Source: an uncultured Prevotella sp. (GTDB lineage Bacteria; Bacteroidota; Bacteroidia; Bacteroidales; Bacteroidaceae). Taken from it: a DNA stretch of 5,278 nt. Each line of letters begins with the position of its first letter. Positions within the stretch are counted from its first letter, which is position 1. A program made the position numbers and the translations under genes. The notes beneath the pieces were generated by a model. It was not told the DNA's origin. It saw only the letters and a list, made by a program, of their open reading frames with translations, and ran no database searches. The DNA lies in contig CAJPPF010000152.1 of the NCBI GenBank assembly GCA_905372445.1, positions 1-5,278 on the forward strand, in the 5' to 3' direction. This document shows positions 5,139 to 5,278 of this stretch, piece after piece.

Positions 5139-5278
5139 TGTTTTTAGAACAAAATTGTTCCATTGTCTATTTTGAACATTTAGAAGGTCGTAACAGTATT
5201 GGAATTGCTAAGGATATAAAGAACGGGGACGTGTTTAAATACAGTTTTTATTCATGTAGATTAGTGATATATAGACCT
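5138..5278 (+). CDS. Possible divergent hypothetical gene, 5' part only
   Basis: An open frame of 47 codons runs from the ATG at 5138 to the right edge, reading MFLEQNCSIVYFEHLEGRNS at first and then residues such as IGIAKDIKNGDVFKYSFYS. Its composition (mixed charged, aromatic and hydrophobic residues) looks more protein-like than the shadow frames nearby, and both other plus-strand frames carry early stops. I do not recognise the family and see no clear ribosome binding site or plus-strand TAnnTTTG box before it. The frame also stays open upstream of the ATG into the antisense of hicA, so the true start is uncertain. It could be the beginning of a gene divergent from hicA, a gene remnant, or chance. 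Confidence 0.35.
   Translation, partial: MFLEQNCSIVYFEHLEGRNSIGIAKDIKNGDVFKYSFYSCRLVIYRP
5147..5160. promoter_or_regulatory. Palindrome upstream of hicA, candidate operator
   Basis: GAACAA (5147-5152) and TTGTTC (5155-5160) are perfect 6-bp inverted arms around a 2-nt centre. Further half-sites occur at 5099-5104 (GAACAA, between the -7 box and the hicA ATG) and 5174-5178 (GAACA). The palindrome lies just upstream of the -33 region of the hicA promoter, where an autorepressor such as HicB could bind. It also falls inside the partial plus-strand frame. Confidence 0.35.

Overview
The window looks like a piece of a Bacteroidales chromosome, probably Prevotella-like. This rests on three things: the protein families present, the lack of strong Shine-Dalgarno sequences, and several copies of the Bacteroidota promoter -7 motif TAnnTTTG. 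The genus is an inference. All confidently called genes are on the minus strand, so they read from right to left.

The left 3.4 kb (3385 down to 1) is a tight three-gene cluster. An M3-family zinc oligopeptidase of the Dcp type comes first, then a zinc-dependent dCMP/cytidine deaminase-family protein, then an S41 carboxyl-terminal processing protease that runs off the left edge. Each junction is a 4-bp ATGA overlap, so the genes are probably cotranscribed and translationally coupled. These are ordinary housekeeping proteins.

Positions 3386-4405 hold about 1 kb with no convincing protein gene. I see short imperfect repeats (3659-3696, 3777-3859), a 90-bp element with 8-bp perfect inverted ends and nested internal inverted repeats (3944-4033), and a well-formed minus-strand Bacteroidota promoter (4283-4312). 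About 190 bp downstream of that promoter is a terminator-like hairpin (4075-4096), so the pair could bound a small RNA of roughly 200 nt. A separate hairpin at 4342-4374 fits a terminator for hicB.

Positions 4406-5080 hold a type II toxin-antitoxin pair in the order hicA then hicB. Two things are odd. HicA has Arg-Leu where the family's catalytic His is expected, and a strong intrinsic terminator sits in the 81-bp gap between toxin and antitoxin. A promoter and a 14-bp palindrome lie upstream of hicA and could form its control region. From 5138 an open plus-strand frame runs off the right edge and may be the start of a divergent gene.

I found no wholly new system. The items most worth a second look are the unusual hicAB locus, the candidate small RNA and the 90-bp inverted-repeat element.
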